Of a stretch of 64,000 nt of DNA, positions 49,206 through 58,009 are shown one piece after another. The DNA is from Rhodospirillaceae bacterium (GTDB lineage: Bacteria > Pseudomonadota > Alphaproteobacteria > UBA8366), in the NCBI GenBank assembly GCA_002716125.1, contig PAZH01000048.1, positions 1 through 64,000 of the forward strand, given 5' to 3'. Within the stretch, counting starts at the first letter, position 1. The number at the start of each line of letters is the position of its first letter. A program made the position numbers and the translations under genes. A model generated the notes under the pieces. It searched no databases, was not told the origin of the DNA, and worked only from the letters and a program-made list of their open reading frames with translations.

Positions 49206-49761
49206 ACGAGGGTTCGGCGGATTCGGCCTTCCGGATCGATTTTTGGAAGAACAGCGTTACCTCGCCGATTTCGATCCCAAATTTGCTGACCCGCGCTCGA
49301 TTCACCAGCACGCCAGACTCTTGTAGGAACATCCAGTCATTGAAGTGAACGCGAAGCGTGCCGTCGCCGACCTTCAAATCCATATCGTATCGCCAGTTCA
49401 GCGCGTTGCCGTAAGCTTCGCCGACCGCGACGCCGATAACGTCCGCCGCTTGCCCTTCATATCGGTGTGCGTCGATTTTGCGTATCGTCCACACGCGTCG
49501 GTCTTTCTCGCCGTCGCTGTAATGAAAATGCTCATCCAAGACGAGCGTCTCGCCATCCCATTTGCCGTCGATGTCGACGACGAATTGTCTGCTCAAGTTA
49601 CCGAATCGGTCCTCGAAAATACCCCAGGCTCGCGTGTGTCCTGCGAAGTACTCTTCAATGCGCAATTGCGGTGTCGTGCCGGAAAAGTCAGTTGGTTTCA
49701 TATTTGTGCATCCGCTCAGAATGAGTAAGGCGAAGATCACGGAGCTGATCCTCATGAGCAT
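49156..49761 (-). CDS. DUF3833 family lipoprotein
   Basis: The 201-residue protein has a lipoprotein signal (VIFALLILSGC, lipid attachment Cys18) and the DUF3833 domain (LRIEEYFAGHTRAWGIFEDRFGNLSRQFVVDI). Function unknown, but it is a regular last member of FAD oxidoreductase-DUF1365-Cfa clusters. A GGAGA ribosome site precedes the ATG. Convergent 50-base overlap with the NTF2-like gene. Confidence 0.88.
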   Translation of the reverse strand: MLMRISSVIFALLILSGCTNMKPTDFSGTTPQLRIEEYFAGHTRAWGIFEDRFGNLSRQFVVDIDGKWDGETLVLDEHFHYSDGEKDRRVWTIRKIDAHRYEGQAADVIGVAVGEAYGNALNWRYDMDLKVGDGTLRVHFNDWMFLQESGVLVNRARVSKFGIEIGEVTLFFQKSIRKAESAEPSFIQPPIDGEERRVASR

Positions 49762-49783
49762 CGTTTGGTCTCCTTAATCCGGC

Positions 49784-51133
49784 CTATGCCGCTGGCTGTC
49801 GGGCCAATCGCTGCCGAAGCGCAAGCTGTACATCTGCCGTTAATGGAAATCGCCAAACCATCAGAATGGCCAACATCTTTATTACGACAGGAATGAAGGC
49901 GTAGATCACAAGTAAAGCCGTGCGGCCTTGTTCACTGGGGGCCGCTGGGTCGAAACCTGAGAACTCCAGGCCGGGCAATGCGAAACCGACTGCGGCGGCC
50001 AGAGCGAGCTTCATGCTCATGCCCCAAAGTGCGAATTGCAAGCCAGTCTGAGCACGTCCGAATCGATATTTGGCGTAGTCGGTAACGTCGGCCTGTAGCG
50101 CCGGCGGCAGGGACAAATCTGCACCGAGCGCCATGCCGGTGACGATGCAAACCAATGCAAAAGCATAAAATCCACCTTCGTCGATCCATGGAACCGAAAC
50201 GAAGGCGATGCATGCGGCGATCATTCCCCAACACCAAGCTCTGTGCTTACCGAAATACCTGCTCAGGCGAAACCAAAGGGGAATCGATAAGATGGCCGCT
50301 ATGAAATATAGCAGCACAAAGCGGGGTCGAATTTCGGGGCCCGCGTCGAGTCCGTGTTCGAGGTAGATGAAAAACAATGCCGCCGGAATGCCGTTGGCGA
50401 CGCCGTTCACAAACCAGGCAAATAACAGCCTTAGAAACAGCTTATTCGCGCCGAGAGTCCGTAGGCTTTCTAACAGCGGCGGATTGTCTATCGCCACCGA
50501 GGCGTCATTCTCAGCGGCGTATTCCGGCACGGATCGAAGCAAAATTGGAATGACGACGATCCCGAGTGCGATTGCCGCCCATGCGATGGCCCCGATGGAT
50601 TCGCTTTCCGACCAACCGAGCGATACGGTTACGGCCCCGAGCGCGCCAGCACCGACGATACCGAGCAATCCGAAGCCTTCTCGCCAGGCCGTGATGCGTG
50701 TTCGCTCGTTATAGTCGGCACTGAGCTCGGCACCCCATGCCAAGTAGGGTACTGCGACCATCGTCCAGCCGGCGTACAATACCAAGGACCAGATCAGCAA
50801 ATAGCTGCCCGTTACGTCGTCGACGGGATTCAATATCTTATAAAGGCCGATGCCGGCGATCATCGCACCGAAGGCGATCCATGGTTTTCGGCGCAAATTC
50901 CATATTTTTAGACGATCGCAAAGAAAGCCGACCAATGGATCTGTCACCGTATCGAACAGCCGGGTGATCAGGAGGATATATCCGATCGTCGCGAGGCCGA
51001 TACCGAGTTGGACGCCATAAAGCGTCGGAAGATGGATATAGACCGGGATGGTCGGCAACGCGACCACGAACGCCGGCAAGGCATAGGCCAGCAATTGCCG
51101 GCCGGTCACGGCCCCCAAATTTTGCTTTGTCAT
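49784..51133 (-). CDS. MFS transporter, GPH (sugar/cation symporter-like) family
   Basis: The 449-residue protein has about twelve membrane segments and GPH-family motifs (ITRLFDTVTDPLVGFLCDRLK; RRKPWIAFGA; ELSADYNERTRITAWREGFGLLG). In this cluster it more likely moves a lipid or lipid precursor than a sugar; that is inference. The ATG overlaps the cfa stop. Confidence 0.9.
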   Translation of the reverse strand: MTKQNLGAVTGRQLLAYALPAFVVALPTIPVYIHLPTLYGVQLGIGLATIGYILLITRLFDTVTDPLVGFLCDRLKIWNLRRKPWIAFGAMIAGIGLYKILNPVDDVTGSYLLIWSLVLYAGWTMVAVPYLAWGAELSADYNERTRITAWREGFGLLGIVGAGALGAVTVSLGWSESESIGAIAWAAIALGIVVIPILLRSVPEYAAENDASVAIDNPPLLESLRTLGANKLFLRLLFAWFVNGVANGIPAALFFIYLEHGLDAGPEIRPRFVLLYFIAAILSIPLWFRLSRYFGKHRAWCWGMIAACIAFVSVPWIDEGGFYAFALVCIVTGMALGADLSLPPALQADVTDYAKYRFGRAQTGLQFALWGMSMKLALAAAVGFALPGLEFSGFDPAAPSEQGRTALLVIYAFIPVVIKMLAILMVWRFPLTADVQLALRQRLARQPAA

Positions 51134-52362
51134 CGATGTTGGATAGTGAACTGGGCGACGTCAATCTTACCCGTATCGAATCCGACCTCGGAATAGCAAA
51201 GGTAGTAGTGCCACATACGGCGAAAGCGCTCGTCGAAGCCGAGCTGTCGAAGCGTCGGCCAAGCATCCAGAAATGCCGCGTTCCATCGGCGCAAGGTCTC
51301 GGCATAAGACGGACCAAAGAAGTGCGCGTTCGAAATCGACAATTTCTGAGATGCTGCGGTTTCTTCAAACCGTTCGGGACTCGGCAGCACGCCACCCGGG
51401 AAAATATAGTGCTGGATAAAGTCCGGCGTGCGGCGATAGGCATCGAAGCGCGCTTCTTCGATCGTGATGGTTTGGACGGCGGCCCGGCCGCCGGGTTTGA
51501 GGCGATTTCGGAGCGTATCGAAATAGACCGGCCAATGTGCGACGCCCACAGCTTCGAACATTTCGATCGACACGATCTTATCAAAGAGGCCATCGACATC
51601 CCGATAGTCTTGCAGACGGATATCGACCCGGTTGGCGAGTCCGGCCTTTTCCATCCGGGTGCGCGCATACAGGGCTTGTTCCGTTGAAAGCGTCAGACCA
51701 ACAATTTCACAGTCGAATTTAGATGCCGCGAACTCGGCGAACCCACCCCAACCACATCCAATCTCCAGCACGCGATCACCTGGTTGAATATCCAAGGTCT
51801 CTGCCAGTCGAGCGTACTTGCGCTCTTGCGCGCGTTCGAGTGGTTCGTTCATATCGTCGAAGAGCGCAGATGAATACGTCATCGTCGGATCCAGCCAAGG
51901 CTGGTAGAACGCATTTCCAAGGTCGTAATGCGCGGCAATGTTCCGTCGGCTGCCGCGCCGGGTATTGGCGCGCATGGCATGCCGCAACCGCCCTTGCAGG
52001 CGGGACAGCCAACCCGACTCCAACGCATCCGAAAGGGCATCCAAATTGATGGCACCAACCGTCAACAACGCCGACAGGTTCGGTGTTTCCCAATCCCCGT
52101 TCAGATAGCTTTCGGCCAGACCAAGGTCGCCAGAGAACAACATTCGAACGATGAGTTTAGGATCGCGGATCTGTAACAAGGCCTGGGGGCTCGATTCGCC
52201 TTGGCTAAACAGCTGCCGATGCCCTGACGGGAACTCGATTGTCAGCTGACCCTTTTCTATTTGATCGAACCAACGCGCCATCATCCGCTCCAGCGGTGCC
52301 AGTCGGATGGGCTTTATGGATGTCTCAATCGTTGGATGGATTCTGGTAGCCGATGGTTCCAT
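51130..52362 (-). CDS. cfa: Cyclopropane-fatty-acyl-phospholipid synthase-like methyltransferase
   Basis: The 410-residue protein has an N-terminal domain of about 110 residues and a SAM-binding core (VLEIGCGWGGFAEFAA), with AHYDLGNAFYQPWLDPTMTYSSALF, which is typical for Cfa enzymes. It methylates the double bond of membrane unsaturated fatty acids. Relatives in RpoE-ChrR regulons include methylases of the furan fatty acid pathway, so the product may be a methylated rather than a cyclopropanated chain. Confidence 0.9.
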   Translation of the reverse strand: MEPSATRIHPTIETSIKPIRLAPLERMMARWFDQIEKGQLTIEFPSGHRQLFSQGESSPQALLQIRDPKLIVRMLFSGDLGLAESYLNGDWETPNLSALLTVGAINLDALSDALESGWLSRLQGRLRHAMRANTRRGSRRNIAAHYDLGNAFYQPWLDPTMTYSSALFDDMNEPLERAQERKYARLAETLDIQPGDRVLEIGCGWGGFAEFAASKFDCEIVGLTLSTEQALYARTRMEKAGLANRVDIRLQDYRDVDGLFDKIVSIEMFEAVGVAHWPVYFDTLRNRLKPGGRAAVQTITIEEARFDAYRRTPDFIQHYIFPGGVLPSPERFEETAASQKLSISNAHFFGPSYAETLRRWNAAFLDAWPTLRQLGFDERFRRMWHYYLCYSEVGFDTGKIDVAQFTIQHR

Positions 52363-52377
52363 CTCTTTTATCCTCGT

Positions 52378-53163
52378 TTAAATACTGTCGGTTTGGCCGA
52401 CACTACTGTCGACCGGACGAGCAGCGGGTGTATGGGGGAATACGCGCAGCCCCTTTGCCCACAACAACAATGCCTCCCAATGAATCGCCCCGATTACTTT
52501 CATCGTCAGGAATGGAAAGGTCACGAGGCATCCTGCAAGTGCCCGTTGCGTCAGGGACGTACGTGAACCGCGAAAGGCCGCAGCAAAAAGCAGTCCGTCC
52601 GCGTCTTCCTGACGGATGGCGATATTGAGGCGATCCGCCGGCGGCACAATTCGGAAATGATAAGTTGTCGCCATTTCCATGAATGGTGAGACATAGAGTT
52701 TCTTGTGGCAACGCTGTCTTATGACCGCGCGGTCGTCCCCAGCCGCCTCGATAACGTAGACATGGCGTTCGTCATATGTGTTGCAGACTTCGTAGAGGAT
52801 CGCATGAAGCGCGCCGTCTCTGCGATAACAGAAATAGACGCTGAGCGGATTGAATACGTATCCGAGGATGCGTGGATAGCAGAGCAACCGAATGGCACCG
52901 CCGTCCGGTTCTAGACCCGCTTCGCGGAGTCGGTCTTCGACCCAAGGACGCAATGCGGCGCCCGTCGCGGGGCCGTGGTCACGATCATAGAACGAAAGTA
53001 GCGCGCGCCGGTTGTAGCCGAAAAGTGGACCCATCCGGTCGAGGTCCGGCAATTCATCGAGATCGATCAGCAACGTAAAGACGTCATAGCGTAAGCGGTG
53101 CCGCTTGGGCCGCAGCCGTTCATGGATCACCGGCCCGCGGAAGATGGCGGAGTTGAGCGTCAT
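52378..53163 (-). CDS. DUF1365 family protein
   Basis: The 261-residue protein starts MTLNSAIFRGPVIHERLRPKRHRL and contains FNPLSVYFCYRRDG and VSPFMEMATTYHFRI, diagnostic of DUF1365. Function unknown; the family is almost always found between an FAD oxidoreductase and a Cfa-like gene. Its ATG overlaps the stop of the FAD oxidoreductase gene. Confidence 0.93.
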   Translation of the reverse strand: MTLNSAIFRGPVIHERLRPKRHRLRYDVFTLLIDLDELPDLDRMGPLFGYNRRALLSFYDRDHGPATGAALRPWVEDRLREAGLEPDGGAIRLLCYPRILGYVFNPLSVYFCYRRDGALHAILYEVCNTYDERHVYVIEAAGDDRAVIRQRCHKKLYVSPFMEMATTYHFRIVPPADRLNIAIRQEDADGLLFAAAFRGSRTSLTQRALAGCLVTFPFLTMKVIGAIHWEALLLWAKGLRVFPHTPAARPVDSSVGQTDSI

Positions 53164-54512
53164 GCGGCCACCGCTGAATACGTTTCGCCAAGATACAGAC
53201 GATCATTCATGTTCGGCACATCCCATGGTCGCGCTTCGCCACCGAGCTGTTCTGCAACAGCCAAACCGGATTGTAGCGCATCTTCATGGAATCCGGCACC
53301 GAAATAGCTGCCGCAATACCACGTATTGCGGTGCCCCTGGAGGGACCATAATTTGGGTTGGGTTGCCAAAGCGCCTGCGTCGAAGAACGGATGCGCGTAA
53401 TCAAACTCTTGTATGATGCTGCCGGCCGCGGGCTCTCGGACCGGGTTCAGTGTGAGAAAAAGCGGACGATCGGTTGATAGCGACTGAAGATGGTTCATCC
53501 AATATGTCACGCACAGTCGGTTCTCTTCGCCCGTACCCGGATCGCCAATAAAATTCCAACTCGACCAAACGCCACGTCGTTTCGGCATCAATGAGGGATC
53601 GCTGTGCAGCACGGCCCGGTTGGGCGTGTATTTCCATTTTCCGAGGAGATCTTGTTCGCGATGGTCGCTATCGGAGAGAAGCTGAAGCGCTTCGTCAGCA
53701 TGTGTGGCCAGGACGATTTGATCGAAGGTTTTGATATCGCCGTTCACGTCTTCCACCACGACGTCGCTGGCACTTCGCCGGATCGACTTCACACCGGCAA
53801 AATGGACGCGATCGCGAAACGGGGCCGTGAGTCGTTTTACATATTCACGACTTCCGCCATCGACCGTCCGCCACTGCGGCCGGTCCTTTAACGATAGCAA
53901 GCCATGTGATTCGAAGAACCGGACGAAGGCCTGAACCGGATATGCCTTCATCTCGGCGGCTGTCGTCGACCAAATCGCCGCCCCCATCGGCAACAGGTGA
54001 TCGTTGATAAAACTTTCGGAATAGTCGTGGCGCGCCAGATATTCGCCGAGTGTCACACCATCGTAGGCCGGATCGTCGATGACGTTCGGCGCATTACGGT
54101 AGAATGAGAGAATCCCGCGGATCATGCGCCAGAAACGCGGCCGCAGGGCGTTGAGCCGCTGTCCGAGGATGCCGTTTAAGTCGGTGCCCGAATATTCGAA
54201 CCCGCCATGATCCAGAGATGCGCCGAATGACATTTCTGTGTCTTTCGTCGCAACGTCGAGGTGATCGAACAAGGCGGTCAAATTGGGATAATTGCGCTCG
54301 TTATATACGATAAACCCGGTATCGACGGGCGTTTTCCCCTCATCCGTTGGCGCATCGACCGTATTTGAATGACCACCGATCCGATGGTTCGATTCATAAA
54401 CGGTGACCTGATGGTTCCGGTCCAACAGCCATGCGGCCGACATGCCGGCAATGCCGGTCCCAATCACTGCGATATTTAGACGTCGGCTCAATGCGAGATC
54501 GATGGCGTTCAA
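53160..54512 (-). CDS. FAD-dependent amine-oxidase-like oxidoreductase
   Basis: The protein has the N-terminal dinucleotide-binding motif IAVIGTGIAGMSAAWLL, the amine-oxidase GG motif HRIGGHSNTVD, and WYCGSYFGAGFHEDALQSG near the C-terminus. It is the first gene of the DUF1365-Cfa-MFS-DUF3833 operon. The frame is open to an ATG at 54602, but the predicted promoter lies inside that stretch, so the TTG at 54512 behind GGGGTAGGG (giving 450 residues) fits better. Related enzymes were implicated in desaturating methylated fatty acids; here this is inference. Confidence 0.88.
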   Translation of the reverse strand: MNAIDLALSRRLNIAVIGTGIAGMSAAWLLDRNHQVTVYESNHRIGGHSNTVDAPTDEGKTPVDTGFIVYNERNYPNLTALFDHLDVATKDTEMSFGASLDHGGFEYSGTDLNGILGQRLNALRPRFWRMIRGILSFYRNAPNVIDDPAYDGVTLGEYLARHDYSESFINDHLLPMGAAIWSTTAAEMKAYPVQAFVRFFESHGLLSLKDRPQWRTVDGGSREYVKRLTAPFRDRVHFAGVKSIRRSASDVVVEDVNGDIKTFDQIVLATHADEALQLLSDSDHREQDLLGKWKYTPNRAVLHSDPSLMPKRRGVWSSWNFIGDPGTGEENRLCVTYWMNHLQSLSTDRPLFLTLNPVREPAAGSIIQEFDYAHPFFDAGALATQPKLWSLQGHRNTWYCGSYFGAGFHEDALQSGLAVAEQLGGEARPWDVPNMNDRLYLGETYSAVAA

Positions 54513-54564
54513 GACCCTACCCCTGCTGATAAAAATCAGTTCTTTAGTCCGATACTTCGTTTTG

Positions 54565-54593
54565 CTTACGTTGCCAAATCTGGACTGGATCAT
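54565..54593 (-). promoter_or_regulatory. Predicted RpoE-type promoter of the FAD oxidoreductase/Cfa operon
   Basis: On the minus strand TGATCC (54588-54593), 17 bases, GTAAGC (54565-54570). It lies about 50 bases upstream of the chosen TTG start and faces the opposite way to the rpoE promoter, 26 bases apart. The R. sphaeroides RpoE -35 consensus is TGATCC. Confidence 0.72.
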
Positions 54594-54619
54594 GGTTCTC
54601 AAAAATTTCTGAAGGCCGG

Positions 54620-54648
54620 TGATCCAAGTACAAATTCACCCCGTAAAC
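54620..54648 (+). promoter_or_regulatory. Predicted autoregulatory promoter of rpoE-chrR
   Basis: TGATCC (54620-54625), 17 bases, GTAAAC (54643-54648). Same spacing and hexamers as the divergent promoter. It would give an RNA starting near 54655 with a leader of about 190 bases before the likely rpoE ATG. Confidence 0.72.
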
Positions 54649-54743
54649 ACGGTATGGACAGTGTTTCGCCCCTCCACCATGCGATAAATCCGACTGGTGA
54701 TTTGTCGCTGCATAATGTGCCTGGCGGCTTTATAACATTGAGC

Positions 54744-54785
54744 AGCGTCAAGGCATGTTCGCACAGCGTCAAGGCATGTTCGCAC
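54744..54785 (+). repeat. 21-bp perfect tandem duplication in the rpoE leader
   Basis: AGCGTCAAGGCATGTTCGCAC occurs twice head to tail (54744-54764 and 54765-54785). If the leader is translated it encodes SVKACSH twice, which keeps the frame. It lies between the promoter and the likely start of rpoE. Confidence 0.9.
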
Positions 54786-54845
54786 GACGAGAGTGCTCGT
54801 TCGGCGTTGGCGGTTGGCAGAAGAGGGAGTTCCGCCATCGACAAT

Positions 54846-55379
54846 ATGGACGACTTACTTGTCGCGGTAGGGGCAACGCAGGATCGACAGGCCTTTCAGG
54901 TGCTGTTTGAGTATTTTGCGCCTCGGATGAAATCTTTCTTACAAGGTAAGGGAACGAGCTCGGAGCTCGCGGAAGAAGCAGTTCAAGAAGCGATGTTGAA
55001 TGTTTGGCGCAAAGCGGCGCAGTTTGATCCGCAGAAAGCCTCATCTTCGACTTGGATATTTGCGATCGCCCGTAACACACGTATCGATTTGCTGCGTAAG
55101 TCGAACCGGCCGGCCCTCGACCCGAATGATCCCGCCCTCGTGCCGGACCCGCCTAAAGCGGCATTCGATACCGTCGCGGCGGCCGAAGAAACAGACCGAA
55201 TTCGAGAACGGGTTGCGGCGCTACCGGCCGAGCAGCAGGAGGTCTTACGCCTTGCGTTTTTTGAGGAGTTGCCTCACGCGGAGGTGGCGCGCCGGCTCGA
55301 CATCCCACTCGGAACGGTAAAATCCCGAATCAGATTGGCCCTTCGGCGGATCCGGAGCGAGATTGGAGACATCACATGA
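54846..55379 (+). CDS. rpoE: ECF sigma factor RpoE (ChrR-associated, ECF11-like)
   Basis: The 177-residue protein has sigma region 2 (FQVLFEYFAPRMKSFL...AEEAVQEAMLNVWRKAAQFDP, SSSTWIFAIARNTRIDLLRK) and region 4 (LPAEQQEVLRLAFFEELPHAEVARRLDIPLGTVKSRIRLALRRIR). Together with the adjacent ChrR this is the singlet-oxygen-response type of R. sphaeroides. The frame is open up to 54654, but the ATG at 54846 gives the usual length (about 180) and starts at the conserved region. Its stop overlaps the chrR ATG. Confidence 0.92.
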   Translation: MDDLLVAVGATQDRQAFQVLFEYFAPRMKSFLQGKGTSSELAEEAVQEAMLNVWRKAAQFDPQKASSSTWIFAIARNTRIDLLRKSNRPALDPNDPALVPDPPKAAFDTVAAAEETDRIRERVAALPAEQQEVLRLAFFEELPHAEVARRLDIPLGTVKSRIRLALRRIRSEIGDIT

Positions 55380-56035
55380 ATATAGATCATCACCCGAGCG
55401 AAGAGCTGTTGTTGGATTATGCAACCGGCGCGCTTGACGAGGGCTGGAGCATTGCTCTGGCAACGCATCTTGCGCTCTGTCCGGCGTGTCGGCAAAAGGT
55501 TGGGGAAATGGAGGCGATCGGCGCGGCCTTCATGGAATCCGTCGTGCCATCCTCGGTGACGCAAACCCTGACCCATGCGGTGTTGTCCGAATTATCGGAA
55601 GACGATGTAGAGACGGGCGTTTTGGTTTCCGAGAACGTCGATTCCGCTTCTTTTGTCTTTCCGGAACCGCTTCGGGGGTACATTGGCGGCGACCTGGACC
55701 GGGTGCCCTGGCAACGGTTGGGTTTGGGCGCATACCAATCCGTTATCCCAACCGGCGATAAGGAGACGGTGAGCCGGCTGTTAAGAATTCCGGCAGGCAA
55801 ACCGGTCCCGACCCATTCGCACGGTGGCCTTGAATTGACACTTGTCCTATGCGGTGCGTTTTCGGATGAAACGGGCCATTACGGGCGGGGCGATTTTCAG
55901 GAAGCGGATGAAACGCTCGAACATCAACCCCATGCGATCGCTGGCGAAGATTGTATTTGCCTTGCGGTGACGGATGCACCGTTGCGGTTTAGCAGTCTCG
56001 CGGCACGAATGGTTCAGCCTTTCATCGGCATTTAG
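55376..56035 (+). CDS. chrR: Zinc anti-sigma factor ChrR
   Basis: The 219-residue protein has an N-terminal zinc anti-sigma domain with ligands at the same positions as in R. sphaeroides ChrR (His6, His31, Cys35, Cys38, in THLALCPACRQK) and a C-terminal cupin domain with a second metal site (His147, His149, Glu153, His183; THSHGGLELTLVL). It binds RpoE and releases it on singlet oxygen or organic peroxide stress, the cupin part being needed for that response. Translation is coupled to rpoE (ATGA). Confidence 0.94.
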   Translation: MNIDHHPSEELLLDYATGALDEGWSIALATHLALCPACRQKVGEMEAIGAAFMESVVPSSVTQTLTHAVLSELSEDDVETGVLVSENVDSASFVFPEPLRGYIGGDLDRVPWQRLGLGAYQSVIPTGDKETVSRLLRIPAGKPVPTHSHGGLELTLVLCGAFSDETGHYGRGDFQEADETLEHQPHAIAGEDCICLAVTDAPLRFSSLAARMVQPFIGI

Positions 56036-56334
56036 AACGAGTCCCAAAGCGAATTAAGCAACGAAATGCCGCGTTAGCGCCGATCGTGCGCTTCAGATGA
56101 GGAAGTTCGAACACTGTTCGACTTTTGGGAGATTTTGTTTGGTGTCCGGGTCACAGACAGGGTTCTGTAAGGCTCGGACCCTCGGGCAACAAGATTGCGC
56201 CCTTTATGTAGATTGAGTGCGCGAACCCTCAACAGACAATACGTCTTTCTAATGGGTGTAAAAGCCCCCTGATTTGCGTTCTCCCAAACGATGGCCACAA
56301 CGAACGTAGTCAGTCAACAGCGACAGGAAAATTA
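56036..56334. other. Non-coding region between chrR and tRNA-Arg
   Basis: About 299 bases without a convincing gene; the short open frames show no family features. It includes GTTC-N7-GTTC (56105-56119), the spacing of an alphaproteobacterial LexA box, but with no downstream SOS gene. It may hold the chrR terminator or a small RNA; no hairpin with T-run was found. Confidence 0.5.
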
Positions 56335-56411
56335 TGGTGCGCCCGGCAGGATTCGAACCTGCGGCCCCAGGATTAGGAATCCTGTGCTCTATCCGACTGA
56401 GCTACGGGCGC
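56335..56411 (-). tRNA. tRNA-Arg (anticodon CCT)
   Basis: On the minus strand the 77-base sequence folds as a cloverleaf: acceptor GCGCCCG/CGGGCGC, D arm GCTC...GAGC, anticodon stem CAGGA/TCCTG with loop TTCCTAA (anticodon CCT, reading AGG), T arm GCAGG-TTCGAAT-CCTGC, and an encoded CCA end. Confidence 0.96.
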
Positions 56412-56463
56412 GCCGGCGCAATGTATAACACGAACAGTTGAGATGATCAGCGGTGAATGCTGA

Positions 56464-56970
56464 TTAGTCGAACAGGCTGTTAAGCGGGACAGAATAATAG
56501 ATCAGCGCGGTTTCGGTACCGGGGTTATCGTCGCCAATACCGGCGTTCGAGAGGTGGTGCACGGCAATGCCGAGCCGCGAGCGATCATCGAACCGGTATG
56601 CCAACTCGAAGCCAGAGCGGAACTCGATAACGTGCCCGAGGTCTTGCCCGTCACCTTCAGAATAGGCGCCGACCGCGGTATTCGGCGTCAGGACCCAACG
56701 CGGCCCAAAATAGATGTCCATCAGGAAACCGAAATAGCCGTAGAGCGATGCGTCCGACGTTGCAAAACCGCCAACGAAGGGACGGATCTTCCAAAGATTG
56801 ATATCCGATCGGTATTCGATATTGAATGCCGCCCCTTGCGCCCGATCCGCAATGACGCCCGTAGCGCCGGCGCCAAGCGAGATATACGCCGGGTCGTCAG
56901 CTGCTCGCGCCGGTGTGGCTATCATCCAGGCGACGATAAAAGCGGTTATTAGTTTAATCAGCGTTTTCAA
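56464..56970 (-). CDS. pagL: PagL-like lipid A 3-O-deacylase (acyloxyacyl hydrolase)
   Basis: The 168-residue outer-membrane protein has a signal peptide (LITAFIVAWMIATPARA) and beta-barrel sequence with alternating residues. The PagL catalytic set is visible: His and Ser in VHHLSNAGIG and Glu in NPGTETALIYYS. It removes an acyl chain from lipid A. Start is TTG with GGGAGC seven bases upstream. It stands alone between tRNA-Arg and pip. Confidence 0.85.
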   Translation of the reverse strand: MKTLIKLITAFIVAWMIATPARAADDPAYISLGAGATGVIADRAQGAAFNIEYRSDINLWKIRPFVGGFATSDASLYGYFGFLMDIYFGPRWVLTPNTAVGAYSEGDGQDLGHVIEFRSGFELAYRFDDRSRLGIAVHHLSNAGIGDDNPGTETALIYYSVPLNSLFD

Positions 56971-57046
56971 ACGCCTGCTCCCTTATTTTAGCCCGCGCAT
57001 CATACTGCAATCACCACGAAGCGCAATCACTAAGGATACGTGTGGA

Positions 57047-58000
57047 TTAGCCCTTACGGGTTTTAAACCGTTCCATCGCGGCGATTAATTCGCTTCGGAT
57101 ACCCGGTTCCATGGCCGAATGGCCCGCGTCTGTCACGATACGCAGTTCGGCATCTGGCCAAGCCGCGTCCAATTCGACGGCGCTCACGATCGGACACACA
57201 GCGTCGTAGCGGCCTTGCACGATGACACCCGGGACGCCGGAGAGGCGCGAGACGTCGTCGAGCAATTGTCCTTCGTCCATAAAGCAATCGTTGACGAAAT
57301 AGTGTGCTTCGATCCGTGCAAGTCCGAGGGCCGTTGCCGGTTCGAGAAACGAGGATACAGCTTCGGGGTTGGGCCGGAGTGTCGAGCACGAGCCTTCATA
57401 ACGGCTCCAGACCCGGGCGGCGGGTAGATGTATCTCGGGATCAGGATCGATCAGACGCCGATGGTAGTTTCCCAGGAGATCGCCGCGTTCTTGTTCCGGA
57501 AGGAAATTGGCGAAAGTCTCCCATGCTTCCGGGAAGAGACGGCGCATACCGTACATGAACCAGTCGATCTCGTCTTTCCGGCACAGGAATATGCCGCGCA
57601 AGACGAGGCCGAGGCAGCGGTCCGGGTGCGCTTGTCCGTAGGCAAGAGCGAGGCTCGACCCCCAGGAGCCGCCGAACACAAACCAACGGTCGATCCCGAG
57701 GTGCTGGCGGAGCTTTTCGATATCCTCAACCAAATCTCCGGTCGTGTTATCGGCCAATTCGCCAAGCGGTGTCGAACGTCCGGCGCCCCGCTGGTCGAAA
57801 ATGACGATGCGATAAGAACGTGGATCGAAGAAACGGCGATGGGCGGGAACGGCGCCCGCGCCCGGTCCGCCGTGCAGGAAGACGACCGGCACGCCCTTGG
57901 GGTTGCCGCTTTGCTCCCAATAAAGATGATGGAGGCTATCGACGGCAAGGCGGCCCGTTTCATACGGCTCGATTTCGGGAAATAAAGTTCGGCGTGTCAT
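57047..58000 (-). CDS. pip: Proline iminopeptidase
   Basis: Alpha/beta hydrolase that frees N-terminal proline. The 317-residue protein has the oxyanion HGGPGAGAVPAHRRFFDP, FDQRGAGRSTP, nucleophile elbow GGSWGSSLALAY, the acid Asp in QGRYDAVCP and His in DAGHSAMEPG. The ATG at 57998-58000 gives the family N-terminus; the frame is open upstream, over the divergent thermonuclease gene whose start is 10 bases away. Confidence 0.94.
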   Translation of the reverse strand: MTRRTLFPEIEPYETGRLAVDSLHHLYWEQSGNPKGVPVVFLHGGPGAGAVPAHRRFFDPRSYRIVIFDQRGAGRSTPLGELADNTTGDLVEDIEKLRQHLGIDRWFVFGGSWGSSLALAYGQAHPDRCLGLVLRGIFLCRKDEIDWFMYGMRRLFPEAWETFANFLPEQERGDLLGNYHRRLIDPDPEIHLPAARVWSRYEGSCSTLRPNPEAVSSFLEPATALGLARIEAHYFVNDCFMDEGQLLDDVSRLSGVPGVIVQGRYDAVCPIVSAVELDAAWPDAELRIVTDAGHSAMEPGIRSELIAAMERFKTRKG

Positions 58001-58009
58001 TTCAGAGCG

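Noticed and set aside
56105-56119. GTTC-N7-GTTC, the spacing of an alphaproteobacterial LexA box
   Set aside because: With eight fixed bases about two chance matches are expected in 64 kb on both strands, and no SOS gene follows. The real LexA candidate, mmcB, has none upstream.
56074-56298. Possible 74-residue protein on the minus strand
   Set aside because: No ribosome site, no recognisable composition or motif, and it covers only a non-coding gap.
56036-56334. 6S RNA or an RpoE-dependent small RNA in the chrR-tRNA gap
   Set aside because: No conserved 6S features, RpoE promoter or terminator with T-run could be identified, so no RNA gene is called.
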